41,577 nucleotides of DNA from Clostridia bacterium (lineage in GTDB: Bacteria; Bacillota; Clostridia; Christensenellales; Aristaeellaceae). The stretch covers positions 1 through 41,577 of the forward strand of contig JAFVXE010000006.1 in assembly GCA_017501255.1 (NCBI GenBank), in the 5' to 3' direction. The notes below the pieces were generated by a model. The model worked only from the letters and a program-made list of their open reading frames with translations. It searched no databases and was not told where the DNA came from. Positions 17,132-25,692 of this stretch are shown here, piece by piece. Numbering within the stretch: position 1 is the first letter of the stretch; each line of letters begins with the position of its first letter. Both the position numbers and the translations under genes were made by a program.

Positions 17132-17922
17132 TTGTTTTAGCCGAGGAAGCTGCACGGAAACGTGTGGCTCCTCTTTTTGCAAATTGGGAAGAAACCCTCA
17201 TCTGGACAGCCCTTGAGGGCATGATGGGACAGGTACTGGTATTGGACGAAGCAAAGGCTGCGCCCAAAGCCGCTGTCTGTCAGACCGGCGATTTTGTGTT
17301 TCTGGCAGGAGACGCAACCGCACAGGAAGCAAAGGCATTGCTTTTGGCAATGAAAAACAGGCTGAAAGATCGCTTCGCCATTTTGACCCCACAGGATGAA
17401 AAATGGTCAATGCTGATTCAGCAGGTATTTGGCCAGAAGGCCAAAGCGGGGGAGAGGTACGCCATCCGGAAGGATGCGTCTGTCTTTAGCCGGGAACATT
17501 TGCTTCAGCTTACACAAAGGCTGCCGCAAGGAGTTTCTCTGGAACCGATCCAGGGAGCGCTGTACGATATGGCCCTTTCGCTGGATTGGGCCAGGGACTT
17601 CTGCTCCCTGTTTGCAAGCAAGGAAGACTATGCCCGGAGAGGCCTCGGTATCGTTGCCCTGCATAACGGAGAAATGATCGGCGGCGCTTCCTCCTATATC
17701 CGCTACCGGGAAGGCATTGAAATTGAAGTGCAGACCCGCAGCGATTGGCGGCGCAAGGGGATTGCCAGCGCTTGCTGCGCCCGGTTGATCCTGAACTGTC
17801 TGGATGCAGGGCTATACCCCAGCTGGGATGCAGCCAACCGGGAATCGGTAGCTCTGGCGGAAAAATTGGGGTATCGGGAAAAAGGAATGTATCCCGTTTG
17901 GTTTATCAATGGCGAAAACTAA
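17116..17922 (+). CDS. GNAT-type acetyltransferase (two-domain)
   Basis: A 268-residue protein whose C-terminal half is a GNAT domain: IVALHNGEMIGGASSYI, EVQTRSDWRRKGIAS (acetyl-CoA loop) and YPSWDAANRESVALAEKLGY, a hallmark of the GNAT_acetyltr_2-like group. The N-terminal 130 residues are divergent. GTG at 17116 is favoured because AGGAG lies eight bases before it. An ATG at 17128 that overlaps the dehydratase stop as ATGA is the alternative. The overlap with the sugar dehydratase gene implies cotranslation. It could acetylate an amino sugar in the same route, but this is inference and the domain type does not prove it. Confidence 0.8.
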   Translation: MEQEMIVLAEEAARKRVAPLFANWEETLIWTALEGMMGQVLVLDEAKAAPKAAVCQTGDFVFLAGDATAQEAKALLLAMKNRLKDRFAILTPQDEKWSMLIQQVFGQKAKAGERYAIRKDASVFSREHLLQLTQRLPQGVSLEPIQGALYDMALSLDWARDFCSLFASKEDYARRGLGIVALHNGEMIGGASSYIRYREGIEIEVQTRSDWRRKGIASACCARLILNCLDAGLYPSWDAANRESVALAEKLGYREKGMYPVWFINGEN

Positions 17923-17934
17923 TAGAATAAAGGC

Positions 17935-17963
17935 TTTGCGCATCCTGTTCCGGGGTGCGCAAA
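17935..17963. terminator. stem-loop after the GNAT gene, weak terminator
   Basis: An 11-bp stem (17935-17945 with 17953-17963, arms TTTGCGCATCC and GGGTGCGCAAA) has a 7-nt loop. On the plus strand it is followed by A residues, not T, so it is not a standard terminator. It lies between the GNAT gene and the decarboxylase cluster. Confidence 0.35.
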
Positions 17964-18036
17964 AAAATTGTCAAAATGTTCACAGTTTAGCAGGAAAACA
18001 GGAAGGATATGTGGAATAGTTGGAATGGGGTTCAAA

Positions 18037-18066
18037 TTGGTCTTTGTGGAAACACAAGACTATGAT
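18037..18066 (+). promoter_or_regulatory. possible promoter of the decarboxylase cluster
   Basis: TTGGTC (18037-18042) and TATGAT (18061-18066) are 18 nt apart. The spacer holds a small inverted repeat, TTGTG-GAAA-CACAA, which could be an operator or just a hairpin. The start codon is 31 nt downstream of the -10. Confidence 0.4.
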
Positions 18067-18096
18067 TACCATATATCGCATGGAAGGAGAAGGGAA

Positions 18097-19569
18097 ATGC
18101 ACAACTCTCAAAACCTTCAAAAGGCGCTGGAACTCCGTCAGCTGATCGTTGACGGCGATGAGAAGCGTCTCAAGGAACAGCGTGACGCCGGCAAACTGAC
18201 CGCCCGGGAACGCATCGCCAAGATGGCTGACGAAGGCAGCTTCGTGGAGCTGTTCGCTCTGGTCAGCAAGGAGGACGAGGGCGCAGGTGTGGTGACTGGC
18301 TATGCCACCATCGAACAGCGTCCCGTGTATATCTTCGCTCAGGACTTCACTGTTCACGGTGGCGCCATGGGCAAGATGCAGGCCCAGAAGATCGTGAAGC
18401 TGCTGGACATGGCCCTCAAGACCGGCGCTCCTGTGCTGGCCATGATGGACAGCGCTGGCGTGCGCATCGATGAAGGCGCTGCTGCCATGAGCGCTTATTC
18501 CGAGATTTACAACAAGATGGCCCGCATGAGTGGCGTGTGCCCCATGGTGGCACTGGTGCTGGGCCCCTGCATCGGCGGCGCTGCGCTGATCAGCCAGATC
18601 GCTGATGTGACCATCATGGCTGAAAAGGTTGGCCAGCTGATGGTATTCGGTCCTCAGGTGATGGCTGCCATGAACGGCCTGCAGGTGAACGCTGAGGAAG
18701 TGGGCGGCGCCAAGGTTGCCGCTTCCATGGGCGCTTGTGCGCTGGTGGCTGCCGATGAGGACGAAGCCCTGCTCAAGGCCCGTCAGGTGCTGGATCTGCT
18801 GCCCGCCAGCAATCTGGAGGACAGCGACATCGTGGATACCGACGATATGAGCCGTCTCCTTCCTGAAATCGATGTGAATGATACCGACGCTCTGCTGACT
18901 GCCCTGTTCGACGGCGGCAACAAGCTGGAGCTGTATGCCGACTACGAGCCCTCCGTGCGTGTTGCGCTGGGCCGTATGGGCGGACGCACCGTGGGTGTGG
19001 TGGCTGCCTGCGGCAAGCTCAAGGCTGGCGCTCTCACCAAGGCTGCCCGCTTTGTGCGCTTCATGGACTGCTTCAACATTCCCGTTGTCAGCCTGCTGAA
19101 CACCGCTGGCGTGGAAGTGGAAAGCATCCAGCAGCAGGGCTGGCTGTTCAAGGCTCAGGCTCAGCTGCTCTATTCCTACGCCGAAGCCACCACCGCCAAG
19201 GTGACTGTGGTGGTGGGCGACGCCATCGGTCAGGCTTATGTTGCCATGGGCGGCAAGGCCAACGCTGATGTGACCTACGCCTGGCCCGGCGCTGTTATCT
19301 CTGCTCTCACGCCCGAAGCTGCCGTTGCCATCCTGTATCGCAACGAAGTGAAGGCTGACACCGAGCTGAGCGTGGCAGACGCCCGCAGCAAGTACGCTGC
19401 CCAGTATATCGATGAAGTGGCCGGAGCTCTGTGCGCTGCCAAGGCCGGCATGATTGATGATGCGATCGAGCCTGCCAAGACCCGTGCCATGATCATTTCC
19501 GCACTGGAAATGCTGGCCTCCAAGCGGGATTCCAACCCGCCCAAGAAGCACGGCAACGTGCCGATGTAA
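18097..19569 (+). CDS. biotin-dependent acyl-CoA carboxyltransferase subunit (MmdA/12S-like)
   Basis: A 490-residue carboxyltransferase of the crotonase-like fold (two repeats), as in methylmalonyl-CoA decarboxylase alpha, propionyl-CoA carboxylase beta and the 12S transcarboxylase subunit. Seen are LTARERIAKMADEGSFVE, AQDFTVHGGAMGKMQAQK, MMDSAGVRIDEGAAAMS, the first oxyanion region GPCIGGAALIS, and in the second half VVSLLNTAGVEVES and YVAMGGKANADVTYAWPGA. Given the Na+-pump genes that follow, methylmalonyl-CoA is the likeliest substrate, but malonyl- or glutaconyl-CoA cannot be excluded. ATG at 18097 follows AAGGAG; an upstream open frame of 43 codons has no conserved sequence. It is the first gene of five. 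Confidence 0.9.
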   Translation: MHNSQNLQKALELRQLIVDGDEKRLKEQRDAGKLTARERIAKMADEGSFVELFALVSKEDEGAGVVTGYATIEQRPVYIFAQDFTVHGGAMGKMQAQKIVKLLDMALKTGAPVLAMMDSAGVRIDEGAAAMSAYSEIYNKMARMSGVCPMVALVLGPCIGGAALISQIADVTIMAEKVGQLMVFGPQVMAAMNGLQVNAEEVGGAKVAASMGACALVAADEDEALLKARQVLDLLPASNLEDSDIVDTDDMSRLLPEIDVNDTDALLTALFDGGNKLELYADYEPSVRVALGRMGGRTVGVVAACGKLKAGALTKAARFVRFMDCFNIPVVSLLNTAGVEVESIQQQGWLFKAQAQLLYSYAEATTAKVTVVVGDAIGQAYVAMGGKANADVTYAWPGAVISALTPEAAVAILYRNEVKADTELSVADARSKYAAQYIDEVAGALCAAKAGMIDDAIEPAKTRAMIISALEMLASKRDSNPPKKHGNVPM

Positions 19570-19591
19570 TTTCTGGAAAGGAGAGACATCG

Positions 19592-19975
19592 ATGGAAAAG
19601 ATTCTGTATGGCTTGGGCGTTGCTGCTCTGGGCATGATCACGGTTTTTGCCGGTCTGCTGATCCTGATTGCCTTTATCAAGATCCTGACCGCCATCACCT
19701 CTGCCGGTCAGGGCAAAAAAAAAACTAACACCCCCAAAAGCGCAGTAAAGAGTACGCAAAGTAATGAAGTACCCGATGATGTGATGGCTGCCATTACCGC
19801 AGCTATTACCGCTTACGATGGTTCTGCTGCTCCTGAAGTGGTTGCTGCTATTGCCGCTGCGTTGAACATGGTGATGGGTGAGGGTAACTTCATCGTCCGT
19901 CATGTCAAGCGTATCAGCAATGCGCCCCGCTGGAACCGCGCTGGCCGCGAAGAACAGATTTACAGCCGTTTCTAA
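19592..19975 (+). CDS. sodium-pump decarboxylase gamma subunit (OadG/MmdD-like)
   Basis: A 127-residue protein with one N-terminal helix (LYGLGVAALGMITVFAGLLILIAFIKIL), a short lysine-rich linker, and a C-terminal part ending in FIVRHVKRISNAPRW and AGREEQIYSRF. This is the pattern of small gamma/delta subunits that hold the carboxyltransferase to the membrane pump. An A10 run (19715-19724) encodes the KKK of the linker and is a potential slippage site. The start is set by AAAGGAGAG about 10 bases upstream, 22 nt after the carboxyltransferase gene. Confidence 0.8.
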   Translation: MEKILYGLGVAALGMITVFAGLLILIAFIKILTAITSAGQGKKKTNTPKSAVKSTQSNEVPDDVMAAITAAITAYDGSAAPEVVAAIAAALNMVMGEGNFIVRHVKRISNAPRWNRAGREEQIYSRF

Positions 19976-20022
19976 TGGCTTCCCCAATTTGATCAAATAT
20001 CATTATCAAGGAGGATATTCTC

Positions 20023-20439
20023 ATGCGTCAGTTCAATGTTACCGTTAATGGTGTTGTGTATTCCGTGGCCGTTGAAGAAGTCAACGGTGCCGTTGCTCCC
20101 GTGGCTGTTGCCCCCGTTGCTGCTCCTGTGGCTGCCCCCGTGGCTCCTGCTGCCGCTCCCGTGGCTCCCGCTGCTGCTCCCGCCGCTCCTGCTGCTGCCC
20201 CCGCTCCCGCCGCTCCCGTTGCCGGTGGTGAAAAGGTGACCGCTCCCATGCCCGGCACTGTGCTGGATGTGAAGGTTGCTCAGGGCGCTTCTGTGAAGAA
20301 GGGCGACATCCTGCTGATTCTGGAAGCCATGAAGATGGAAAACGAAATTCTGGCTCCCTGCGATGGCACCGTGGCTCAGATCGTGGCTGCCAAGGGCGCT
20401 TCCGTCAACAGCGGCGACGCTCTGATCGTGATCGGCTAA
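20023..20439 (+). CDS. biotin carboxyl carrier protein of the decarboxylase
   Basis: A 138-residue carrier. A short N-terminal part (MRQFNVTVNGVVYSVAVEEV) is followed by an Ala-Pro-Val linker of about 40 residues (27-67) and a biotinyl domain (70-138). The biotin attachment motif is EAMKMEN with Lys104. The mobile linker lets biotin swing between the carboxyltransferase and the membrane beta subunit. The start follows AAGGAGG. Length and layout match GcdC/MmdC and the 1.3S transcarboxylase subunit. Confidence 0.93.
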   Translation: MRQFNVTVNGVVYSVAVEEVNGAVAPVAVAPVAAPVAAPVAPAAAPVAPAAAPAAPAAAPAPAAPVAGGEKVTAPMPGTVLDVKVAQGASVKKGDILLILEAMKMENEILAPCDGTVAQIVAAKGASVNSGDALIVIG

Positions 20440-20487
20440 TTGAACCGGTTGTTATCCCATTCTTCAGAGAAAGTGAGCTGAAACATT

Positions 20488-21687
20488 ATGCAGTTCAATA
20501 TTGGCGAAAGCCTGTTGACGCTCTGCAAGGACTCCGGTATCTATGGTCTGATCACCAGCAACCCCAAGTGCCTGATTATGATCGCCATCGCTTGCGTGCT
20601 TCTGTATCTGGCTATCGTTAAGAAGTTCGAGCCCTTGCTGCTGATGCCCATTGCCTTTGGTATGCTGCTGAGCAACCTGCCCTTTGCCGGTATGTACCAT
20701 GAAGAGATTTTCGCTGGCGGCCATGTGCACTGGGATCTGCTGGGCGGTCAGGACCCCAATGTGACCCCTGGTCTGCTGGATTTCCTGTATCTGGGCGTAA
20801 AGCTGGGTATCTATCCCTGCCTGATCTTTGTTGGCGTTGGCGCCATGACCGACTTCGGTCCCCTGATCGCCAATCCCATCAGCATGATTATGGGTGCTGC
20901 CGCTCAGCTGGGTATCTTCATCGTTTTCATCGTAGCGTATGCTTTCCTTGGCTTCAATGCTCAGGAAGCTGCCTCTATTGGCATTATCGGCGGTGCTGAC
21001 GGCCCCACGGCCATCTACCTGACCGGCAAGCTGGCTCCCCACCTGCTGGGCCCCATCGCCGTGGCTGCCTACAGCTACATGGCGCTGGTTCCCGTTATTC
21101 AGCCCCCCATCATGCGTGCCCTGACCACCAAGAAAGAGCGCGAGATCGTGATGGAGCAGCTGCGTCCTGTGTCCAAGACGGAGAAGATTATCTTCCCCAT
21201 CGCTGTGACCATTATCGTCAGCCTGCTGCTGCCCTCTGCCGCTCCTTTGGTTGGCTGTCTGATGCTGGGCAACCTGTTCAAGGAGTCCGGCGTGGCGGAT
21301 CGTCTGTGCAAGACCGCCCAGAACGAGTTGATGAATATCGTCACCATCTTCCTGGGTACCACCGTTGGCGCTACCGCTACCGCTTCTACCTTCCTTTCCA
21401 TGCAGACCATTAAGATCATCGTGGTTGGCGTGTGTGCATTCGCCTGTGGTACGGCCGGCGGTCTGCTGATTGCCAAGCTGCTGTGCAAGCTCACCGGCGG
21501 CAAGATCAACCCCTTGATTGGTTCTGCCGGCGTGTCCGCCGTTCCCATGGCTGCCCGTGTCAGCCAGGTGGAGGGTCAGAAGGCCAATCCCAAGAACTTC
21601 CTGCTCATGCACGCCATGGGCCCCAACGTTGCCGGCGTTATCGGTTCCGCTATCGCAGCCGGTATGCTGCTGAGTATGTTCGGTTAA
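20488..21687 (+). CDS. sodium ion-translocating decarboxylase beta subunit (OadB/MmdB/GcdB family)
   Basis: A 399-residue polytopic membrane protein, expected to take carboxybiotin, release CO2 and export Na+. Family hallmarks are [31 protein letters not shown] (conserved Asp in a membrane-embedded region), [15 protein letters not shown], which is near-invariant in the family, [17 protein letters not shown] and the C-terminal [18 protein letters not shown]. About nine to eleven membrane segments can be counted. The start at 20488 has only a weak site (AAAGTGAG), in contrast to its neighbours. It carries the energy-conserving step of this cluster. Confidence 0.95.
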   Translation: MQFNIGESLLTLCKDSGIYGLITSNPKCLIMIAIACVLLYLAIVKKFEPLLLMPIAFGMLLSNLPFAGMYHEEIFAGGHVHWDLLGGQDPNVTPGLLDFLYLGVKLGIYPCLIFVGVGAMTDFGPLIANPISMIMGAAAQLGIFIVFIVAYAFLGFNAQEAASIGIIGGADGPTAIYLTGKLAPHLLGPIAVAAYSYMALVPVIQPPIMRALTTKKEREIVMEQLRPVSKTEKIIFPIAVTIIVSLLLPSAAPLVGCLMLGNLFKESGVADRLCKTAQNELMNIVTIFLGTTVGATATASTFLSMQTIKIIVVGVCAFACGTAGGLLIAKLLCKLTGGKINPLIGSAGVSAVPMAARVSQVEGQKANPKNFLLMHAMGPNVAGVIGSAIAAGMLLSMFG

Positions 21688-21709
21688 TCCTGACAATGAG
21701 GTGAAAACT

Positions 21710-23110
21710 ATGCCTAAGGTAGGAATTACTGATACCATCCTGCGCGACGGTCACCAGAGCCAGGCCGCAACGCGCATGAAGTTTTCCCAGATGGAGCCCA
21801 TGCTGGAGAAGCTGGACAAAGTGGGCTACTACTCTCTGGAATGCTGGGGCGGCGCTACCTTTGACAGCTGCCTGCGCTTCCTGAACGAAGATCCCTGGGA
21901 GCGTCTGCGCAAGCTGCGCAAGGCCATGCCCAACACCAAGCTGCAGATGTTGCTGCGTGGCCAGAACCTGCTGGGCTACAAGCACTATTCTGACGACGTG
22001 GTGGAGTTCTTCGTCAAGAAGGCCGTGGAAAACGGCATCGATATCATCCGCTGCTTTGACGCTCTCAACGACCTGCGCAATATGCAGACCGCTGTGACCG
22101 CCACCAAGAAGTACGGCGGCAAGGCTGAAGTGGCTATGAGCTACACCATCAGCGATGTGCATACCGAAGATTACTTCGTCAAGCTGGCTGCCGACATCGA
22201 AAAGATGGGCGCTGACCTGATCTGCATCAAGGACATGGCCAACCTGCTTCTGCCCTACAGCGCTTACAGCCTGATCAAGCGCATGAAGAAGGAAACCAGC
22301 CTGCCCATCGTGCTGCACACTCACGATACCACCGGTACCGGCGCCATGACCCTGCTCAAGGCCATCGAGGCTGGCGCAGATGTTGTGGATACCTGTATCT
22401 CCGCTCTGGGTAACGGTACCTCTCAGCCCACCACCGAGTCTCTGGTGGCCACCCTGCAGGGCACCGAGTACGACACCGGCCTGGATCTGGTGGCGCTCAC
22501 CGAGATCGCTGCTCACTTCCGCAAGGTGGCAGAGGAACTGACTCAGGACGGTTGGCGTGACCCCGCCCGTGTGCTGGCAACCGATGCCAACACCCTGATC
22601 TATCAGGTGCCCGGCGGTATGCTGTCCAACCTGATTGGCCAGCTGAAGCAGGCCAACGCCATGGACAAGTACTACGATGTGCTGGCCGAAGTGCCGCGCG
22701 TCCGTAAGGATTGCGGTCTGCCGCCTCTGGTTACCCCCACCAGCCAGATCGTCGGTACTCAGGCTGTGATGAACATCCTGGGCGGCGAGCGCTACAAGAT
22801 GGTCACCAAGGAAACCAAGGGTCTGCTCCGTGGCGAATACGGCAAGCTGCCCGCCGAAGTGGATCCCGAAGTGCGCAAGAAGTGCATCGGCGATGACAAG
22901 GTCATCACCCATCGCCCCGCCGATGATATTCCCCCGGAACTGGATAAGTACCGTGAGGAAATCCGCGACTACTATATGCAGGAAGAAGACGTGCTCAGCT
23001 ACGCCATGTTCCCGCAGGTTGCCCCCAAGTTCTTCCAGTATCGTCAGGCTGCCCAGCTTCAGGTGGATAACACCATGCTGAACATGGAGCAGAAGACCAT
23101 GCCCGTGTAA
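21710..23110 (+). CDS. oxaloacetate decarboxylase alpha / transcarboxylase 5S-like subunit
   Basis: A 466-residue carboxyltransferase of the HMGL/pyruvate-carboxylase fold, as in OadA, PycB and the 5S subunit. It has ITDTILRDGHQSQAATRM (metal-site Asp), CFDALNDLRNM, the catalytic lysine in ICIKDMANLL and metal histidines in LHTHDTTGTG, followed by a post-barrel domain. There is no C-terminal biotin domain; the separate carrier gene supplies it. ATG at 21710 follows GAGGTGA by five bases. The enzyme would exchange carboxyl groups between oxaloacetate/pyruvate and biotin. It is the last gene of the cluster, ended by a strong terminator. Confidence 0.93.
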   Translation: MPKVGITDTILRDGHQSQAATRMKFSQMEPMLEKLDKVGYYSLECWGGATFDSCLRFLNEDPWERLRKLRKAMPNTKLQMLLRGQNLLGYKHYSDDVVEFFVKKAVENGIDIIRCFDALNDLRNMQTAVTATKKYGGKAEVAMSYTISDVHTEDYFVKLAADIEKMGADLICIKDMANLLLPYSAYSLIKRMKKETSLPIVLHTHDTTGTGAMTLLKAIEAGADVVDTCISALGNGTSQPTTESLVATLQGTEYDTGLDLVALTEIAAHFRKVAEELTQDGWRDPARVLATDANTLIYQVPGGMLSNLIGQLKQANAMDKYYDVLAEVPRVRKDCGLPPLVTPTSQIVGTQAVMNILGGERYKMVTKETKGLLRGEYGKLPAEVDPEVRKKCIGDDKVITHRPADDIPPELDKYREEIRDYYMQEEDVLSYAMFPQVAPKFFQYRQAAQLQVDNTMLNMEQKTMPV

Positions 23111-23126
23111 GAATGGAATAGTAAAT

Positions 23127-23170
23127 CCCCCGACAGATCAGTGTTTTGGCTGACTGTCGGGGGTTCTTTT
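23127..23170 (+). terminator. strong rho-independent terminator
   Basis: The stem has 10 perfect pairs (CCCCCGACAG at 23127-23136 with CTGTCGGGGG at 23154-23163) plus an inner TCAG/CTGA extension after a bulged A, then TTCTTTT. It ends the decarboxylase cluster and may also act on the convergent minus-strand operon. Confidence 0.9.
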
Positions 23171-23200
23171 GGTTTCAGGTTTTACACTTTTTTCGAAATT

Positions 23201-23950
23201 CTATTCGTAATCCATTACATTGGCCCATTGCAGCAGGAATTCCCGCTCGCCGGGCTTGTCCTTCACACTCTGACTGGCAGCCACAATGGGGAGCCATTGC
23301 TGCACATACTGCATGGCGGTGTCGCTCTTTTGGCAGAAAAGGCGAATGTATTTGTCTGCGCCGGCAATATCGCCGTTGAGCCAGAAAAGCAGATAAGTTC
23401 GTGCTGCATCTGCACTGGCGTTGCCCTGAGTGGCATGAGCCCAGTCCAAAATATAGGCTTGACCATCTTCACGAATGACCACGTTGCGGGGTTCGAAATC
23501 GCCATGACAGAGCTTGTTATGCTTGGGCATTCTTTCAAGACGGGTATGCAATTCGTAGCGGGTGGTGGCATCCAACGAACTCTGGCTGATTTTCCGATTC
23601 ATTTTATCCTTTAATTTACCCAACATGGGACAGGTTTGCTGGTGGATTTTCAACTGCAAATCCACAAACAGTTCCATGTATTCATCGTAGCGATCCGGGT
23701 TTTCTTCCATCAGTTCCGCTAGGGTTTTGCCATGGATATAATCGATCACAATGGCCCATTGACCATTTACTTTGGTTACCTCATGCAGCATCGGAATGGG
23801 AAGGCCGGTTTCCTCCACCCTTGCCTGATTGAGCGCCTCGTTCAATACATCGGCTTTGCTGTAACCACTGTTGAATACCTTAATGGCCAGATCTCCATCC
23901 AGATAAACGGTTTTGTTGGGTTTGACAGCGATCACCTGTTCCAGTTTCAT
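23201..23950 (-). CDS. APH-fold phosphotransferase
   Basis: A 249-residue aminoglycoside-phosphotransferase/choline-kinase-fold protein. The probable ATP lysine is Lys24 in DLAIKVF. The hinge region has IVIDYIHGKTLAEL, the catalytic loop is HGDFEPRN (149-156, Asp151) and the metal site is ILDWAHA (Asp169). The substrate is not evident: it may be a small alcohol, a sugar or an amino compound, and resistance is not implied. The start follows AAGGAGG. It is the last gene of a minus-strand operon with a GH2 glycosidase and an MFS transporter (14-nt gap to the glycosidase), so a role in using or salvaging the released compound is possible (inference). Confidence 0.82.
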   Translation of the reverse strand: MKLEQVIAVKPNKTVYLDGDLAIKVFNSGYSKADVLNEALNQARVEETGLPIPMLHEVTKVNGQWAIVIDYIHGKTLAELMEENPDRYDEYMELFVDLQLKIHQQTCPMLGKLKDKMNRKISQSSLDATTRYELHTRLERMPKHNKLCHGDFEPRNVVIREDGQAYILDWAHATQGNASADAARTYLLFWLNGDIAGADKYIRLFCQKSDTAMQYVQQWLPIVAASQSVKDKPGEREFLLQWANVMDYE

Positions 23951-23964
23951 GGGGGAAATCCTCC

Positions 23965-25692
23965 TTACAGCTGTGCAATTTCTGCGTTCAGGGCCTTCAG
24001 CTTTTCTGCGGGCAATTTGACCACTGCACGGTCATAGGTAAACAGGCCGTTCAGTTCATCCTCCACATCGCTGACCTGCGTATAGACGGTCGCAGCCAGC
24101 CCTTTGGGAATAGCGGGCAGGATCTGCTCCCGGAACAGCTTTTCATAAGCAGTCCAGAGTTCCTCCTGGGTTTGCAGCTTTTTATAGCCATAGTCGATTT
24201 CGTTGAAGCAATGGCCTTCCAGCCGCAGGTTGTAACCGCCAAATTCGCTGAGTACCACGGCACGGCCCTTTTTGTCGGGCTGAAAGCGGTACGGACGGAA
24301 ATACACATGGAGGCTTTGCAGCTGCCCAATTCCCTGATCATGCCAACCGCTGGCATGGTCGATGGGGCGGGAGGGGTCCAGTTCCTCGATCAGCGCGCAG
24401 GCCTTATGAGCATCAAACTGTCCCCAGCCTTCGTTGAAGGGTACCCACAATACGATGGAGGGCACATTGCGCAGTTGCAGGATCATTTCTTCCAGTTCTT
24501 CGTAGTACGCATCCCGCTGTACAGCATCCTCCCGGGCAAACCAGCGATAATGCTTGTCTTTCAGATGGATACCGGTGATCAGTGGCGCAGAGATAACTGG
24601 CAGCTTGTACTGGCTGCCGCCGCTGGGCATATCCTGCCACACCAGCATTCCGATGCGGTCGCAGTGATAATACCAGCGCATGGGCTCCACCTTAATATGC
24701 TTGCGCAGCATATTGAAACCCAGTTCTTTGAGGGTCTGGATATCATAGATCAGCGCTTCATCGCTGGGGGCGGTATAGAGCCCATCGGGCCAGTAGCCCT
24801 GATCCAAAAGACCGTTGTGGAAATAGGGCTTGCCGTTGAGGAAAAGGCGCATAATGCCGTTTTCATCCTTGCTCACTGCAACAGAGCGCATGGCTAAGTA
24901 ACTCTCCACCCGGTCATCGCCCATGGTAACGGTGAAATCTTCCAGATGGGGATTCTCGGGGCTCCACAGCTGCATATTCTCAACAGGGAGCAGTGCGGGG
25001 GTGTTGGCTTTCACCGTGTGGGAAGTGCCCTTGATAACCACGGTGCACTCCATGGTGCTGCGTGCATCGGTTTCGATGGTCAGCTCCAGCTGGGCACTTT
25101 CTACATGGGGTATCATTTGCAGGCCGTGAATGTATTCTCCGGGCACGGCTTCCATCCAGACCGTCTGCCAGATGCCGCTCTGAGGCGTGTACCAGATGCC
25201 GCCACGCTTGGTTTTCTGCTTGCCCCGGCTGCGGGAACCGGCATCGGTTTCATCCTTCACTTTGACGATCAGTTGGTTTTCACCCTGCTGCCAGCCATCG
25301 GTCAGGTCGATGGTGAAGGCATTGTAGCCGCCGATATGGCTCCCCATTTCTTTCCCGTTGAGCAGGATGGTTGCTTCCTGATCCACTGCGCCGAAATGCA
25401 GCAGCAGATGTCCGCCCTCAGGCAGGAAACCTTCCGGCAGCATCAGGGTGCGGTGGTACCATAAGGTCTGATCCTTTTGGAGGGTGCGCTCCACACCGCT
25501 GAGGACGCTCTCTGGGGAAAAAGGCACCAGAATGGTGCCGTCCCACTGGTCAGGCTGCGTCTGTGTGTCAGTGATGGCATAGTCCCATGCACCATTCAGG
25601 TTCAGATAGCTGTCACGCTTCATCTGGGGACGGGGATATTCCTGCAAAATACAATCGGGGTTCAGATGCTTGCCCCATTCAGTCATCAGCAT
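23965..25692 (-). CDS. glycoside hydrolase family 2 enzyme
   Basis: A 575-residue intracellular GH2 glycosidase (beta-galactosidase, beta-glucuronidase or beta-mannosidase type). The jelly-roll sugar-binding domain (about 30-190) includes LNLNGAWDYAI and LLHFGAVDQEATILLNG. An Ig-like domain is next, then the TIM barrel (about 300-575). The acid/base is probably Glu421 in PFNEGWGQF and the nucleophile Glu483 in VLSEFGGYN. No signal peptide is seen. ATG at 25692 has AGGAGG seven bases upstream and overlaps the end of the transporter gene by 7 nt. Coupling with the transporter suggests import of a glycoside followed by cytoplasmic cleavage. Linkage specificity cannot be read. Confidence 0.9.
   Translation of the reverse strand: MLMTEWGKHLNPDCILQEYPRPQMKRDSYLNLNGAWDYAITDTQTQPDQWDGTILVPFSPESVLSGVERTLQKDQTLWYHRTLMLPEGFLPEGGHLLLHFGAVDQEATILLNGKEMGSHIGGYNAFTIDLTDGWQQGENQLIVKVKDETDAGSRSRGKQKTKRGGIWYTPQSGIWQTVWMEAVPGEYIHGLQMIPHVESAQLELTIETDARSTMECTVVIKGTSHTVKANTPALLPVENMQLWSPENPHLEDFTVTMGDDRVESYLAMRSVAVSKDENGIMRLFLNGKPYFHNGLLDQGYWPDGLYTAPSDEALIYDIQTLKELGFNMLRKHIKVEPMRWYYHCDRIGMLVWQDMPSGGSQYKLPVISAPLITGIHLKDKHYRWFAREDAVQRDAYYEELEEMILQLRNVPSIVLWVPFNEGWGQFDAHKACALIEELDPSRPIDHASGWHDQGIGQLQSLHVYFRPYRFQPDKKGRAVVLSEFGGYNLRLEGHCFNEIDYGYKKLQTQEELWTAYEKLFREQILPAIPKGLAATVYTQVSDVEDELNGLFTYDRAVVKLPAEKLKALNAEIAQL

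Noticed and set aside
17980..19698. 572-codon antisense frame over the carboxyltransferase gene
   Set aside because: The plus-strand carboxyltransferase has full family motifs; the antisense translation is His/Gly-rich shadow sequence.
20464..22912. Two antisense frames of about 420 codons over the oadB- and oadA-like genes
   Set aside because: Same codon-bias effect; no start signals, and the sense genes are certain.
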